64,000 nt of DNA from Pasteurella oralis (lineage in GTDB: Bacteria; Pseudomonadota; Gammaproteobacteria; Enterobacterales; Pasteurellaceae): NCBI RefSeq assembly GCF_002850605.1, contig NZ_NXGB01000001.1:1-64000 (forward strand), given 5' to 3'. Of this stretch, positions 21,289 through 31,133 are shown one piece after another; the stretch's first letter is position 1, and each line of letters starts with the position of its first letter. The position numbers and the translations under genes were made by a program. Below the pieces are notes generated by a model. The model saw nothing but the letters and a program-made list of their open reading frames with translations. It searched no databases and was not told the origin of the DNA.

Positions 21289-21666
21289 TTATTCAGAGAG
21301 AGTAATGAATTGACGTAAACGTGTTTCGTTTGTTTCTGCAATACTACGACGTAACTCTTTTCCTTCATTAAACAGAATTAAAGTGCTTTGACGAGTGACT
21401 TGGAAATTTTTTAATGCGTCTTTTTGTTCATCATAATCAACTTTAAATACGGTGTAATCGTTGAACTGTTCTTCTTGTAACATCGGTTCTAAAACTTTTA
21501 ATTGACGTTTACAAGTTGGGCACCAATCGGCATATACATCAATTAAGACAGGTTTGTTCATTTGTAGTGCACTTTCAAAGGCAGCCTGCTCAAAAGGTTT
21601 AAACTCTACAGCAAAAGTTTGCATTGATACGAATAGTGTCGCTAGTAATGTGAAGATTTTTTTCAT
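21289..21666 (-). CDS. Periplasmic thioredoxin-family protein
   Basis: 125 residues, signal peptide 1-19 (MKKIFTLLATLFVSMQTFA), then a compact thioredoxin fold with active site WCPTCK near residues 48-53. The CPTC dipeptide differs from CGPC of cytosolic thioredoxin and resembles reductive periplasmic types, such as the DsbD C-terminal domain. It is first in the operon with the CcdA-like gene; together they behave like a split DsbD. Good RBS (GGAGAAAC) before the ATG. Confidence 0.85.
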   Translation of the reverse strand: MKKIFTLLATLFVSMQTFAVEFKPFEQAAFESALQMNKPVLIDVYADWCPTCKRQLKVLEPMLQEEQFNDYTVFKVDYDEQKDALKNFQVTRQSTLILFNEGKELRRSIAETNETRLRQFITLSE

Positions 21667-21780
21667 GTTGTTTCTCCTTATGATAGTTGTAACGAATTAT
21701 CTGATTAAAGAATCTATTGAATTAGACGAAAGATTAGGCAATTCATTACAGAAATTTTGTTAAAATAGACCGCACTTGAG

Positions 21781-21810
21781 CAAAAAAGCCCAATGTGTTG
21801 GCATTGGGCT
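21781..21810 (-). terminator. Terminator of clpB
   Basis: AGCCCAATG / CATTGGGCT (21787-21810) with TTTTTTG following on the minus strand. An uptake signal lies directly beyond it (near 21769). Confidence 0.88.
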
Positions 21811-21829
21811 AGTACTTGCTATAAGCAAC

Positions 21830-24397
21830 TTATTGATTGGCAACAATTTTTCCATCAACATAGTCAATAGTGACAATTTTATTTGGCAACAGTTTGCCTG
21901 ATAGAATTTGTTGTGCCAATGGGTTTTCAATTTCTTGTTGAATTGCTCGTTTTAATGGTCTTGCGCCATAAATTGGATCATAACCAACCTCACCAATGAA
22001 GTCTAAGCAGGCATTGGTGAAATGCAATTGATAACCATGACTTTCCATACGCTTGATTAAACGTGTCAATTGGATTGTTGCAATTGCACGAATGTTTTCT
22101 TTGCCTAATGAGTGGAATACCACAGTTTCATCAATACGGTTAATGAACTCTGGGCGGAAATGTTGTCCTACCACCGACATGACGAGCTCTTTCATGCTGT
22201 CGTAATCCAACTCTTTATTTTCTTGAATTAAGTGTGAGCCTAAGTTCGACGTCATAATCACAACGGTATTACGGAAATCGACTGTACGACCTTGACCATC
22301 AGTTAAGCGACCATCATCTAACACTTGTAATAAAATGTTAAATACATCATGATGTGCTTTTTCAACCTCATCTAACAAAATGACAGAGTAAGGGCGGCGA
22401 CGCACTGCTTCAGTTAAATATCCCCCTTCTTCATAGCCAACATAACCCGGAGGCGCACCGACTAAGCGAGAAACGCTATGTTTTTCCATAAATTCAGACA
22501 TATCAATGCGGACCATTGCATTTTCATCGTCGAACAAGAAATTGGCTAGTGTTTTACATAATTCAGTTTTACCAACCCCTGTTGGTCCTAAGAATAAGAA
22601 CGAACCAATTGGGCGATTTGGATCGGATAAGCCAGCACGGCTGCGGCGAATCGCGTTTGCAACAGCTTCAATTGCCTCATGTTGTCCAATTACGCGTTTA
22701 TGCAATTCTTCTTCCATACGTAGTAGTTTTTCTTTTTCACCTTCCATCATTTTCGCAACTGGGATACCTGTTGCACGTGACAGGACTTCTGCAATTTCTT
22801 CATCCGTCACACGATAGCGTAACAAGGTCATTTCTTTTCCTTCAGCAGATTCAGCTTGAGCAAGTTGTTTTTCTAATGCTGGAATCACGCCGTATTGTAA
22901 TTCTGACATTTTAGCAAAATCACTGGCACGACGGGCTTGTTCCATTTGGATTTTGGCATTGTCTAACTCAGCTTTAATATGCTGTGTGCCTGAAAGTGCA
23001 GCTTTTTCAGCTTTCCATACTTCTTCTAGCTCTGCATATTCACGTTCTTTCTCGCTTAATTCTTTTTCAAGCATATCTAAACGTTTACGACTCGCTTCAT
23101 CATCTTCTTTTTGTAATGCTTGTTGTTCCAATTTCAACTGAATAATACGGCGTTCTAGACGATCTAATGGCTGCGGTTTAGAATCGATTTCCATACGGAT
23201 ACTTGATGCAGCTTCATCGATTAAATCAATAGCTTTATCTGGCAATTGGCGATCAGAAATATAACGGTGGGAAAGCGTTGCTGCTGCCACAATTGCTGGA
23301 TCGGTAATTTGTACATGATGATGGATTTCATAACGTTCTTTTAGTCCACGTAAAATGGCAATGGTATCTTCTACTGTTGGTTCACCGACAAATACTTTTT
23401 GGAAACGACGCTCAAGTGCCGCATCTTTCTCAATATATTGACGATATTCATCTAATGTAGTTGCACCCACACAATGTAATTCACCGCGTGCTAAACTTGG
23501 TTTAAGCAGATTACCTGCATCCATTGCACCATCAGTTTTACCTGCGCCAACCATTGTGTGAATTTCATCGATGAATAAAATGACGCGTCCTTCTTCTTTA
23601 GCCAGTTCGTTTAATACTGCTTTTAAACGTTCTTCAAACTCACCACGATATTTAGCACCTGCAATTAATGCTCCCATATCTAATGACAACACACGTTTAT
23701 TTTTCAAGCCCTCTGGTACTTCACCATTGACGATACGCTGTGCTAAGCCCTCAACAATTGCCGTTTTACCGACACCTGGCTCACCAATTAACACCGGGTT
23801 ATTTTTGGTACGGCGTTGTAGTACTTGGATAGCACGACGGATTTCTTCATCACGTCCAATCACTGGATCAAGTTTGCCACTTTCAGCGCGCGCGGTGAGA
23901 TCAATCGTATATTTATCTAGTGCTTGGCGGCTTTCTTCTGCATTTTGATCATTGACATTTTGACCTCCACGTACTTGCTGAATTGCTTGTTGTAAATTTT
24001 CTTTTTTGACACCGCTCTTTTTGAAGATTTCACCTAATGTTTTGTCTTCTAATGCGGCTAATAAAAACAGTTCAGAAGAGATAAACTTGTCTTGGCGTTG
24101 CTGTGCGAGTTTATCGCAAAGGTTTAATAAATTGATTAAGCTACGTGAAACTTGTACATCACCACCGTTACCAGATACTTGCGGTAAACGATTCAGCTCA
24201 GCATGTAATTCATTACGTAATAAAGCGAGATTTGCGCCTGCTGCGGTTAAAATTGGAGCAACAGAGCCATCTTGTTGGTTTAATAATGCGGTTAATAAAT
24301 GAATTGGTTCAATAAATTGATTATCTTTGCCAATCGCTAGAGATTGTGCTTCGCTAATAGCTTGTTGAAATTTTGTGGTAAATTTTTCGATATTCAT
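21830..24397 (-). CDS. clpB: ClpB, protein disaggregase
   Basis: Hexameric AAA+ chaperone that, with DnaK, pulls proteins out of aggregates. I start at the ATG at 24397 (MNIEKFT; RBS AGAGGAAATGG), giving 855 residues against 857 in E. coli; a start 14 codons upstream has no family support. The order is N domain (two Clp-N repeats, 1-145), first AAA with GEPGVGKT, the coiled-coil middle domain (about 400-520, highly charged), second AAA with GPTGVGKT, and a C-terminal D2-small domain. Single-gene unit with a heat-shock-type promoter. Confidence 0.97.
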   Translation of the reverse strand: MNIEKFTTKFQQAISEAQSLAIGKDNQFIEPIHLLTALLNQQDGSVAPILTAAGANLALLRNELHAELNRLPQVSGNGGDVQVSRSLINLLNLCDKLAQQRQDKFISSELFLLAALEDKTLGEIFKKSGVKKENLQQAIQQVRGGQNVNDQNAEESRQALDKYTIDLTARAESGKLDPVIGRDEEIRRAIQVLQRRTKNNPVLIGEPGVGKTAIVEGLAQRIVNGEVPEGLKNKRVLSLDMGALIAGAKYRGEFEERLKAVLNELAKEEGRVILFIDEIHTMVGAGKTDGAMDAGNLLKPSLARGELHCVGATTLDEYRQYIEKDAALERRFQKVFVGEPTVEDTIAILRGLKERYEIHHHVQITDPAIVAAATLSHRYISDRQLPDKAIDLIDEAASSIRMEIDSKPQPLDRLERRIIQLKLEQQALQKEDDEASRKRLDMLEKELSEKEREYAELEEVWKAEKAALSGTQHIKAELDNAKIQMEQARRASDFAKMSELQYGVIPALEKQLAQAESAEGKEMTLLRYRVTDEEIAEVLSRATGIPVAKMMEGEKEKLLRMEEELHKRVIGQHEAIEAVANAIRRSRAGLSDPNRPIGSFLFLGPTGVGKTELCKTLANFLFDDENAMVRIDMSEFMEKHSVSRLVGAPPGYVGYEEGGYLTEAVRRRPYSVILLDEVEKAHHDVFNILLQVLDDGRLTDGQGRTVDFRNTVVIMTSNLGSHLIQENKELDYDSMKELVMSVVGQHFRPEFINRIDETVVFHSLGKENIRAIATIQLTRLIKRMESHGYQLHFTNACLDFIGEVGYDPIYGARPLKRAIQQEIENPLAQQILSGKLLPNKIVTIDYVDGKIVANQ

Positions 24398-24460
24398 ATT
24401 CCATTTCCTCTTTTGCTTCTCTGTTAAGTTGGAGGGCAATATCCCCTCGATTCACAAGGA

Positions 24461-24493
24461 TTAAATAAGCGCATTTTTTGATTTTTCAAGGGG
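24461..24493 (-). promoter_or_regulatory. Candidate sigma-32 (heat shock) promoter of clpB
   Basis: On the minus strand TTTCCCCTTGAAA (CTTGAAA at 24490-24484) matches the RpoH -35 box well. A weaker -10-like CGCTTATTTA follows after about 12-13 bases. clpB is a sigma-32 gene in E. coli. Confidence 0.55.
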
Positions 24494-24739
24494 AAATAAA
24501 GAATATTTTAAGAAATACCTATTAAATTTTATTTTTTAATAGTTTAGATTAAATTTTGATGTATTTTTAATCTTTAAGTGGCAAATAACATATTAGCGTA
24601 GTTTGTATTATGTTATTCGCTAACTATACAACAAAAAGGTACTAGAATTTGAACAGGATAACTCTTTAAGAACAAATTTGATTTTCCAATAATTGATCTC
24701 GGATAACACAATATTCTGCACTTGAAATTCTGCGTTCTG

Positions 24740-24767
24740 TTTACTGATTTTTCCTGACTGTTATAAT
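24740..24767 (+). promoter_or_regulatory. Promoter of dapF
   Basis: Perfect -10 TATAAT at 24762-24767 with -35 TTTACT at 24740-24745 and 16-base spacing, 35 bases before the dapF start. The rest of the 24398-24802 gap shows only AT-rich sequence and the clpB promoter. Confidence 0.65.
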
Positions 24768-24802
24768 GCAAGCAATTAACAGTTTTTATAAAGGATAGGA
24801 AA

Positions 24803-25627
24803 ATGCAATTTTCCAAAATGCACGGTTTAGGCAATGATTTTGTTGTGGTCGATGCAGTAACTCAAAACTTATATTTCTCGGTAGAAACAATTAAGCGATT
24901 AGCTGATCGTCATCGTGGCATCGGTTTTGATCAGATGTTAGTCGTCGAACCACCTTATGATCCTGATTTAGATTTTCATTATCGTATTTTTAATGCAGAT
25001 GGCAGTGAAGTCGCACAATGTGGTAATGGGGCGCGTTGTTTTGCACGTTTTGTGCTTTTAAAGGGGTTAACTGATAAAAAAGAAATTTCCGTGAGTACGC
25101 AGACTGGCAAAATGGTTCTTAATGTGCTGGAAAATGATCAAGTTCGTATCAATATGGGTGAACCTATTTGGGAGCCTGCAAAAATCCCTTTTACTGCAAA
25201 TAAATTTGAAAAAAACTATATTTTACGTACGAATATCCAAACCGTCCTTTGTGGTGCCGTTTCAATGGGCAATCCACATTGTGTGGTCCAAGTCGAAGAT
25301 ATTCAAACAGCAAATGTTGAACAATTAGGTCCATTGTTAGAAAAGCATGAACGCTTTCCAGAACGTGTTAATGCTGGGTTTATGCAAGTTGTGAGTCGGA
25401 AGCATATTAAATTACGTGTTTATGAACGGGGTGCTGGTGAAACTCAAGCTTGTGGCAGTGGTGCCTGTGCGGCAGTTGCTGTAGGTATTATGCAAGGTTC
25501 ATTAGACAACAAAGTACAAGTTGATTTACCCGGTGGGAGTTTATTGATTGAATGGGAAGGTGTTGGTAAGCCGTTATTTATGACTGGCGAAGCAACACAT
25601 GTGTATGATGGCGTGATAAGGTTATAG
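24803..25627 (+). CDS. dapF: DapF, diaminopimelate epimerase
   Basis: Converts LL- to meso-diaminopimelate for peptidoglycan and lysine. It has 274 residues with two matching halves; catalytic Cys73 in AQCGNGAR and the partner Cys near 217 in [10 protein letters not shown]. coli has dapF-yigA-xerC-yigB, and the same order holds here, though a 407-base gap with hairpins separates dapF from the rest. Confidence 0.96.
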   Translation: MQFSKMHGLGNDFVVVDAVTQNLYFSVETIKRLADRHRGIGFDQMLVVEPPYDPDLDFHYRIFNADGSEVAQCGNGARCFARFVLLKGLTDKKEISVSTQTGKMVLNVLENDQVRINMGEPIWEPAKIPFTANKFEKNYILRTNIQTVLCGAVSMGNPHCVVQVEDIQTANVEQLGPLLEKHERFPERVNAGFMQVVSRKHIKLRVYERGAGETQACGSGACAAVAVGIMQGSLDNKVQVDLPGGSLLIEWEGVGKPLFMTGEATHVYDGVIRL

Positions 25628-25645
25628 AGAGGCTTTGCTTTTTAC

Positions 25646-25690
25646 TGTGATTTTTAGTGAAAAATATAGCTATATTTTTTCGTTATCACA
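25646..25690 (+). terminator. Long imperfect hairpin after dapF
   Basis: Outer arms TGTGAT (25646-25651) and ATCACA (25685-25690) flank the perfect palindrome AAAATATAGCTATATTTT (25661-25678), followed by T residues. Likely the dapF terminator, although the stem is AT-rich. Confidence 0.5.
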
Positions 25691-26034
25691 TCATATTTTG
25701 TTTGAATGAGCGACCTGCTTTTTTGCTTGCACAGAACAAAGTAGGCGAAGCCAATACATCCTAGCTAAGTTCCTTTTCCTCATTCCAAATGCATTTGTTT
25801 ACATAAAGTGAGCTGTCTTCGCACTGAATACTACGCAGTCTAACTTGCCTAAAAATGCGTGCTACATTCGAGGAACTTACATGGGGATATTTTTTCTCCC
25901 TTCGTTTACTTTTCTTTAAGAATAGAAAAAGTAAAAGCTAAAATTTAAATATCGCTGAGAAAAAAGCACAATATATCAAGCTGATAAGTAAAAGTAAGTT
26001 GCTCCGTAAGCGAAACAACAGGTAAATAAACACT
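25691..26034. other. Gene-free stretch between dapF and the DUF484 gene
   Basis: No convincing gene. It holds a hairpin with arms TTTACTTTTCT (25905-25915) and AGAAAAAGTAAA (25924-25935). On the minus strand a 22-codon frame starting MYWLRLLCSVQAKKQ (about 25704-25772) is open. The composition is patchier than the neighbouring genes and looks like decayed or repetitive DNA. Confidence 0.4.
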
Positions 26035-26724
26035 ATGCAAAACCTAACTCATGATCAAATAGCGGATTACTTAACTCAACATCCTGATTTTTTTCTCGAT
26101 CATCCTGAGTTGCTCGATCATCTCAATCTACATTGTTCACAAAAAAACACGCTTTCTCTTATCAAATTACAACTTGAACGCCAGCGCCAGCGTATTAAAG
26201 AACTTGAGGCAGAATTAGCCAAATTTACTCAGTTAGCGATTCAAAATAGTGATATTTTTCTGGGATTATTACCGCTTCAGCAACAACTTTCTCAGGCAAA
26301 TAATCTTACACAAGGTATTCATAAACTCAATCAATGGGTAAAGAAATTTGAATTACAACAAGCCAAAATCTTGTTATTTACGGATGAATGGGAAAAACGT
26401 TCAAGTCTGAGTGAGGCAGTTTGGTTAGATCGCAAAGCGTTTGAAATAGTACGTTTGGAACGTTTTGGTTTGCGTAGTTTTTATTTAGGGCAAATGACAC
26501 ATAAAGAAAAAACCATGTTATTTTTGCCAGAGGAATTTCCGATTGGTTCGGTGGCTTGTTGTTTATTGGGCAGCAAAACTCGACAAAAACCGACCGCACT
26601 TTTGCTGTTTGCAGCGCGAGATGAACGTCATTTTCATAATGGACAAGATACTGAATTTTTGAAACATTTGGTTGATATTGTTGAGTTACATTTGGGACGT
26701 TGGGTCGATAATTTTAAACGTTAG
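26035..26724 (+). CDS. DUF484 family protein (YigA-like)
   Basis: 229 residues. The N terminus IADYLTQHPDFFLDHPELLDHL is the DUF484 signature, followed by a coiled coil (about 40-65, LERQRQRIKELEAELAKF) and a GAF-like domain. Function unknown; the gene travels with xerC and yigB in gammaproteobacteria. It is 38 bases upstream of xerC. The sequence CCGACCGCACTTT inside the gene carries an uptake signal. Confidence 0.85.
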   Translation: MQNLTHDQIADYLTQHPDFFLDHPELLDHLNLHCSQKNTLSLIKLQLERQRQRIKELEAELAKFTQLAIQNSDIFLGLLPLQQQLSQANNLTQGIHKLNQWVKKFELQQAKILLFTDEWEKRSSLSEAVWLDRKAFEIVRLERFGLRSFYLGQMTHKEKTMLFLPEEFPIGSVACCLLGSKTRQKPTALLLFAARDERHFHNGQDTEFLKHLVDIVELHLGRWVDNFKR

Positions 26725-26762
26725 TGACTAGGTTTAAACAGGATTAAAGAGAGTTTGTTCAT

Positions 26763-27650
26763 ATGCAAATACAGTTAGAAAAATATTGGAATTATCTGCG
26801 TATTGAGCGTCAAGTAAGCCCGCATACTTTAAGTAATTATCAACGTCAACTTAAGCGTATTGTTGAAATGTTACTTGAAAATGGCATCACAAGTTGGCAA
26901 TCCGTGTCGCCAAGCGTAGTACGTTTTATTTTGGCACAGAGTAAGAAAGAAGGTTTACATGAGAAAAGCTTGGCATTACGCTTATCTGCGTTACGTAAAT
27001 TTTTATCTTATTTAGTGCAGCAGGACCAATTGAAAGTCAATCCTGCAACTGGAATTTCGGCGCCGAAACAAGGTCGTCATTTGCCGAAAAATATTGATGC
27101 AGAACAAGTGCAAAAATTACTGACTAATGACAGTAAAGAGCCGATTGATATTCGTGATCGCGCAATGTTAGAGTTGTTATATAGTTCTGGATTACGTTTG
27201 TCAGAGCTACAGGGATTGAATTTAAACAGTATTAATACTCGAGTGCGTGAGGTACGTGTGATTGGTAAGGGAAATAAAGAGCGCATTGTACCTTTTGGGC
27301 GTTATGCTTCCAATGCCATTCAACAATGGTTGAAAGTAAGAGTGCTGTTTAATCCAAAAGATGAAGCGTTATTTGTCAGCCAGTTGGGAAACCGTTTAAC
27401 ACACCGCGCAATTCAAAAACGTTTAGAAGTATGGGGGATTAAACAGGGATTAAATAGCCATTTAAATCCACATAAACTACGTCATTCTTTCGCTACGCAC
27501 ATGCTAGAAGCCAGTTCAGACTTACGTGCGGTACAAGAGTTGTTAGGACACAGTAATTTATCGACCACTCAAATTTATACTCACCTGAATTTTCAACATC
27601 TTGCCGATGTATATGACTCTGCGCACCCTCGTGCTAAACGTAAAAAATAG
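26763..27650 (+). CDS. xerC: XerC, tyrosine recombinase for dimer resolution
   Basis: Works with XerD at dif to resolve chromosome dimers. 295 residues: N-terminal SAM-like DNA-binding domain (1-90), then the catalytic domain with Arg in [12 protein letters not shown] (about 145), Lys in VIGKGNKER, HxxR in [12 protein letters not shown], His in LLGHSNL and the Tyr nucleophile in TQIYTHL (about 274). Length and neighbours (DUF484, yigB) say XerC rather than a phage integrase. Confidence 0.95.
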   Translation: MQIQLEKYWNYLRIERQVSPHTLSNYQRQLKRIVEMLLENGITSWQSVSPSVVRFILAQSKKEGLHEKSLALRLSALRKFLSYLVQQDQLKVNPATGISAPKQGRHLPKNIDAEQVQKLLTNDSKEPIDIRDRAMLELLYSSGLRLSELQGLNLNSINTRVREVRVIGKGNKERIVPFGRYASNAIQQWLKVRVLFNPKDEALFVSQLGNRLTHRAIQKRLEVWGIKQGLNSHLNPHKLRHSFATHMLEASSDLRAVQELLGHSNLSTTQIYTHLNFQHLADVYDSAHPRAKRKK

Positions 27651-27659
27651 GAAAATTCC

Positions 27660-28367
27660 ATGAAATTCTACCGTACTTTCCATCCTTTTAAATTAATCAG
27701 TTTTGATTTAGATGATACCCTTTATGATAACACTGAAGTGATTCGTTTAGCTGAAGCGCATTTTTTAGAAAAAGTCAGACAAGAAAGTCAGCTTCAGTTC
27801 TCCCAAGCTGAATGGCAAACTTGGAAGCTTACTGTTGAACAGCAAGACCCAGTAGGCTGTGAAGACGTAGTGGCTTGGCGAATTGAAACTTTACGTCAAT
27901 TATTAACGTTTTATCACAAAAGTGCGGTAGAAATTGAACAAATTTGCCGAAATGCTATGACACTTTTTATTGAATGGCGCCATAAAATTGATGTGCCGAC
28001 ACAAAGTCAGCAAGTGTTAAATGCTTTGAAAGAAAAATATCCGTTAGTCGCGATTACTAATGGCAATGTTGAACCATCACGTATTGGTTTGCCACAATTT
28101 GATTTGGTGTTGCGTGGTGGTGAACAGGGGAGAGCTAAACCGCATTCCGATCTTTTTCAGCAAACTGCACAACAATTTGGTATTCAACCGCAAGAAATTT
28201 TACATGTCGGAGATAACTTAATTGCGGATGTGAAAGGGGCTATTCAAGCTCGCTGTCAAGCAGCTTGGATTAACGTAGCAGGTAAATCAATGAGCGATTT
28301 TCCACAAGCAACTTTGTTGCCCACATTAGAAATTACAGAATTAGAGCAGTTACTGTTGTTGTCATGA
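27660..28367 (+). CDS. yigB: YigB, HAD phosphatase (riboflavin pathway, FMN hydrolase)
   Basis: 235 residues of the HAD superfamily: nucleophile motif SFDLDDTLYDN (about 14-24), motif II AITNGNVE, motif III Lys in RAKPHSDLF, and motif IV HVGDNLIADVKGA. E. coli YigB removes phosphate from 5-amino-6-(5-phosphoribitylamino)uracil and from FMN. It starts nine bases after xerC, in the conserved dapF-xerC-yigB group. An uptake signal is inside near 27920. Confidence 0.9.
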   Translation: MKFYRTFHPFKLISFDLDDTLYDNTEVIRLAEAHFLEKVRQESQLQFSQAEWQTWKLTVEQQDPVGCEDVVAWRIETLRQLLTFYHKSAVEIEQICRNAMTLFIEWRHKIDVPTQSQQVLNALKEKYPLVAITNGNVEPSRIGLPQFDLVLRGGEQGRAKPHSDLFQQTAQQFGIQPQEILHVGDNLIADVKGAIQARCQAAWINVAGKSMSDFPQATLLPTLEITELEQLLLLS

Positions 28368-28394
28368 TTCCTCTAGAATAAATTGGTGTGAAAT

Positions 28395-28817
28395 ATGTTG
28401 AAAGAGCGTGAAAAAAGAATTCAATTATGGTTTGAGATGTGGTTACAGCAAAAAGATTTAGGTATCGCCCAAATTTTTGCAGAGGAGGTGATCTACATCG
28501 AAAGTTGGGGACCGCAATATAGTAATCGAAAAATACTTAAACATTGGTTCGAAGAGTGGAACCAACGAGGCAAAGTACTAAGTTGGACGATTAAACAATA
28601 TTTTCACTACGGGAATCAAACGGTTGTGGAATGGTGTTTTAAAGATAAGATGGATAATGGCAAGGTAGAAGCGTTTGATGGCATGTCACTTATTGAATGG
28701 ACTGAAACTAATCAAATCATATTTTTGAAAGAGTTTGGTTGTAAGCAAAACCATTATAATCCCTATGAAAAAGGGGATGAACCACAATTTAGAGATGGCA
28801 AAGTTGCTTGGTTGTAA
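28395..28817 (+). CDS. NTF2/SnoaL-like protein of unknown function
   Basis: 140 residues with the cone-shaped NTF2-like pattern: an opening helix (EREKRIQLWFEMWLQQKD), a helix with FAEEVIYIESWGPQY, then alternating strands (VLSWTIKQYFHYGNQTVVEWCFK, EAFDGMSLIEW). Members bind small molecules or act as enzymes such as isomerases; no substrate can be assigned. It starts 27 bases after yigB on the same strand and could be co-transcribed. No signal peptide. Not part of the E. coli dapF-yigB group, so it is an addition at the operon end. Confidence 0.75.
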   Translation: MLKEREKRIQLWFEMWLQQKDLGIAQIFAEEVIYIESWGPQYSNRKILKHWFEEWNQRGKVLSWTIKQYFHYGNQTVVEWCFKDKMDNGKVEAFDGMSLIEWTETNQIIFLKEFGCKQNHYNPYEKGDEPQFRDGKVAWL

Positions 28818-28944
28818 TTTTGTTTGTTATTAAGACTTATTTTGCTGATTTTCAACAGTGTTTGTTGAGATTTAACGATTTGATTATTGATTAGGTCAGG
28901 TTTTATCTGTTTATGATCGTCATTTAATATATCAAATGAGTCGT

Positions 28945-29859
28945 TTATATTATCTCCTCATCTCGTGCCTTTCTATTACACAGCCACAATCCAATCACTA
29001 TCAAGCAAGCACTGACGATATGATAAGTATGTAGCTGTTCATTTAGAACTAAAATACCGAATATTGCCGCAAATAAAGGGGTTGCATTAGTGAAAGCTGC
29101 GCCTTTTGCGCCACCAACAATTGAAATGCCATAATTCCAGAGCGCGTAAGAAAGAATGGAGGGACCGATAATTAAATAACTGATAATCCAGTATTGATGG
29201 CTATTCAGCTTTGAGATGAAATTGTGGTCTAGTTGTAAGTATTGCCAAATAAAAACGGGTGTGAAAAGTAACATTGCAACGCTGACTTGTGCAGTTAACA
29301 TCATTGCATTAGGCAAGCTGACAGGTTTTAATCGAATAATACAGCAATAAAGTGCCCAACTCAGCGCAGAGCCGATTGCCCATAAATCACCTTGGTTAAT
29401 AGCTAGTTGGTATAAACGTCTGAGTTCACCATGACTGAGCAGCCAGAGGACACCCACAAGGCTGGTTATCGCACCAAATAAGCTCATAGGGCGAATTGGA
29501 TCAGCAAAGATTAAACGGTTCAAAAATAGGACAACAATAGGGACAACCGCAAGATAAATACTGGCATTCAGCGCAGTGGTTGTCTGCAAACCTTGATATA
29601 GAAAGACGGGAAAAATCACGATGCCTAATAAGGCAAGTGCGGTCAAAATTAACCAATTTTGCCGAATAAGTGGAAAATATGTGGGTAAGTTCTTGCCAAA
29701 GAGAAAGAGTAAAATAAAAGCGGCAGGCAGCCAGCGTGTATAATTTAAGACAATTGGCACAATATCATTACTCAGTATTTTGCCAAAAAGATAGTTACCA
29801 CCCCAAAACAGAGTGGCTAAAATCAAGCAAAAATAACCATATCCCTGCTTTTGTCTCAT
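28945..29859 (-). CDS. EamA/DMT-family membrane transporter
   Basis: 304 residues with ten predicted membrane helices in two EamA repeats (about 8-140 and 155-295), the drug/metabolite transporter fold. Substrate unknown; relatives export amino acids or metabolites. Its start codon overlaps the folB stop by four bases (ATGA type), so the two are translated together. An uptake signal lies inside (near 29636). Confidence 0.85.
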   Translation of the reverse strand: MRQKQGYGYFCLILATLFWGGNYLFGKILSNDIVPIVLNYTRWLPAAFILLFLFGKNLPTYFPLIRQNWLILTALALLGIVIFPVFLYQGLQTTTALNASIYLAVVPIVVLFLNRLIFADPIRPMSLFGAITSLVGVLWLLSHGELRRLYQLAINQGDLWAIGSALSWALYCCIIRLKPVSLPNAMMLTAQVSVAMLLFTPVFIWQYLQLDHNFISKLNSHQYWIISYLIIGPSILSYALWNYGISIVGGAKGAAFTNATPLFAAIFGILVLNEQLHTYHIVSACLIVIGLWLCNRKARDEEII

Positions 29860-30212
29860 AAATTACCACGTTTAATGATAATGCCAACATTTTTTGCTTG
29901 GGCGACAGCTTTAGGTTTACTTAATTTTAAGCGCAACCCTTGAATGCCAAAGCGTTGTTGTAATTGTTCTGCTACTTCGTAGGCAACACGTTCAATAAGA
30001 AGAAAAGGTTTAGCTTGGACATAATTAATAATAAACTCACTGACTTCGGCATAATTTAAACAATATTGCACATCGTCTTTTGCAGCGGCTTTTTGGCTAT
30101 CCCAAGCCATTTCAATATCAAAAACCAGTTTTTGTTTAATTTGTTGTTCCCAATCATATACCCCAATTTGAGCGAAAACAGTCAGCTCTTCAATGAAAAT
30201 GTGATCAATCAT
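29856..30212 (-). CDS. folB: FolB, dihydroneopterin aldolase
   Basis: Splits dihydroneopterin to 6-hydroxymethyl-dihydropterin in folate synthesis. The 118 residues match the family: IFIEELTVFAQIGVYDWEQ with catalytic Glu22, the ERVAYEVAEQL helix, and the C-terminal KLSKPKAV with Lys100 region. It diverges from plsY, the same pairing as in E. coli (folB/plsY). Confidence 0.93.
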   Translation of the reverse strand: MIDHIFIEELTVFAQIGVYDWEQQIKQKLVFDIEMAWDSQKAAAKDDVQYCLNYAEVSEFIINYVQAKPFLLIERVAYEVAEQLQQRFGIQGLRLKLSKPKAVAQAKNVGIIIKRGNL

Positions 30213-30317
30213 TCATTTATTCCTTCTAATCGAAAAATATAGTAGGCTTATGCTATCAAGTTTATGTACAATAGACGAACATATTTTTCATCTTTTGCCA
30301 TCCCCAAGGACTAACCA

Positions 30318-30932
30318 ATGAGCCTGTTCGCGATTTTCTATATGGTCATTGCCTATTTATTAGGCTCCGTTTCAAGTGCGATTTTGTTATGTCGTTTAGC
30401 TGGTTTGCCTGATCCAAGAAATAGTGGTTCAAATAACCCCGGTGCAACCAATGTTTTGCGTATTGGTGGACGTTGGATTGCGTTAAGTGTGTTGTTATTT
30501 GATATGCTAAAAGGCATGTTACCTGTGTGGTTAGGCTATTATTTAGGCTTAACTCACTTTGAACTAGGCATGGTCGCGTTAGGTGCCTGTTTAGGGCATA
30601 TTTTCCCTATTTTTTTTAGGTTTAAAGGTGGTAAAGGCGTTGCAACTGCATTTGGCGCAATTGCACCTATTTCATGGGGAGTCGCTGGCTCAATGTTAGG
30701 CACTTGGTTACTTGTCTTTTTAATCAGCGGTTATTCTTCTTTAAGTGCAGTATTAACGGCGCTTCTAGTGCCTTTTTATGTTTGGTGGTTTAAGCCCGAA
30801 TTTACTTTTCCTGTGGCGTTGGTTTGCTGTTTATTAATTTATCGCCATCATGATAACATTCAACGTTTATGGCGTGGGCAAGAAGATAAGGTATGGCATA
30901 AATTAAAAAATAAAAGCGTGCAAAAAGAATGA
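30318..30932 (+). CDS. plsY: PlsY, glycerol-3-phosphate acyltransferase
   Basis: Inner-membrane enzyme that moves acyl groups from acyl-phosphate to glycerol-3-phosphate. 204 residues, about five membrane helices. The three family motifs are present: [13 protein letters not shown] near 37, [21 protein letters not shown] near 97, and a third near 165-190. It diverges from folB. Confidence 0.94.
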   Translation: MSLFAIFYMVIAYLLGSVSSAILLCRLAGLPDPRNSGSNNPGATNVLRIGGRWIALSVLLFDMLKGMLPVWLGYYLGLTHFELGMVALGACLGHIFPIFFRFKGGKGVATAFGAIAPISWGVAGSMLGTWLLVFLISGYSSLSAVLTALLVPFYVWWFKPEFTFPVALVCCLLIYRHHDNIQRLWRGQEDKVWHKLKNKSVQKE

Positions 30933-31005
30933 GTAATTAAAGCCATTTGAGTTATTCATGCGTTTCAGATTAAAAATAGACCGTCAGAAAGAGATATTAA
31001 AAGTA

Positions 31006-31032
31006 AAAAAGCAGACTAGTAGTCTGCTTTTT
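31006..31032. terminator. Bidirectional terminator between plsY and zipA
   Basis: AAAAAGCAGACT and AGTCTGCTTTTT (31006-31032) form a stem with a three-base loop, with T-runs on both strands. An uptake signal at about 31104 lies between it and zipA. Confidence 0.88.
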
Positions 31033-31133
31033 CTAACATGGTGTATGAAATAAGATTAATTTAAATGTTTTTAAGACGAACTTATTTGTTGAGAAGCCAT
31101 AAAAGTGCGGTCACTTTTGAGTAAATTTTGCGA

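Noticed and set aside
22506..24302. Several antisense frames inside clpB, two over 120 codons
   Set aside because: They mirror a highly conserved gene; Ser/Arg-rich composition is typical of antisense shadows.
26763..27650. Tyrosine recombinase as sign of a mobile element
   Set aside because: Position after the DUF484 gene and before yigB, and the length, show it is the housekeeping XerC.
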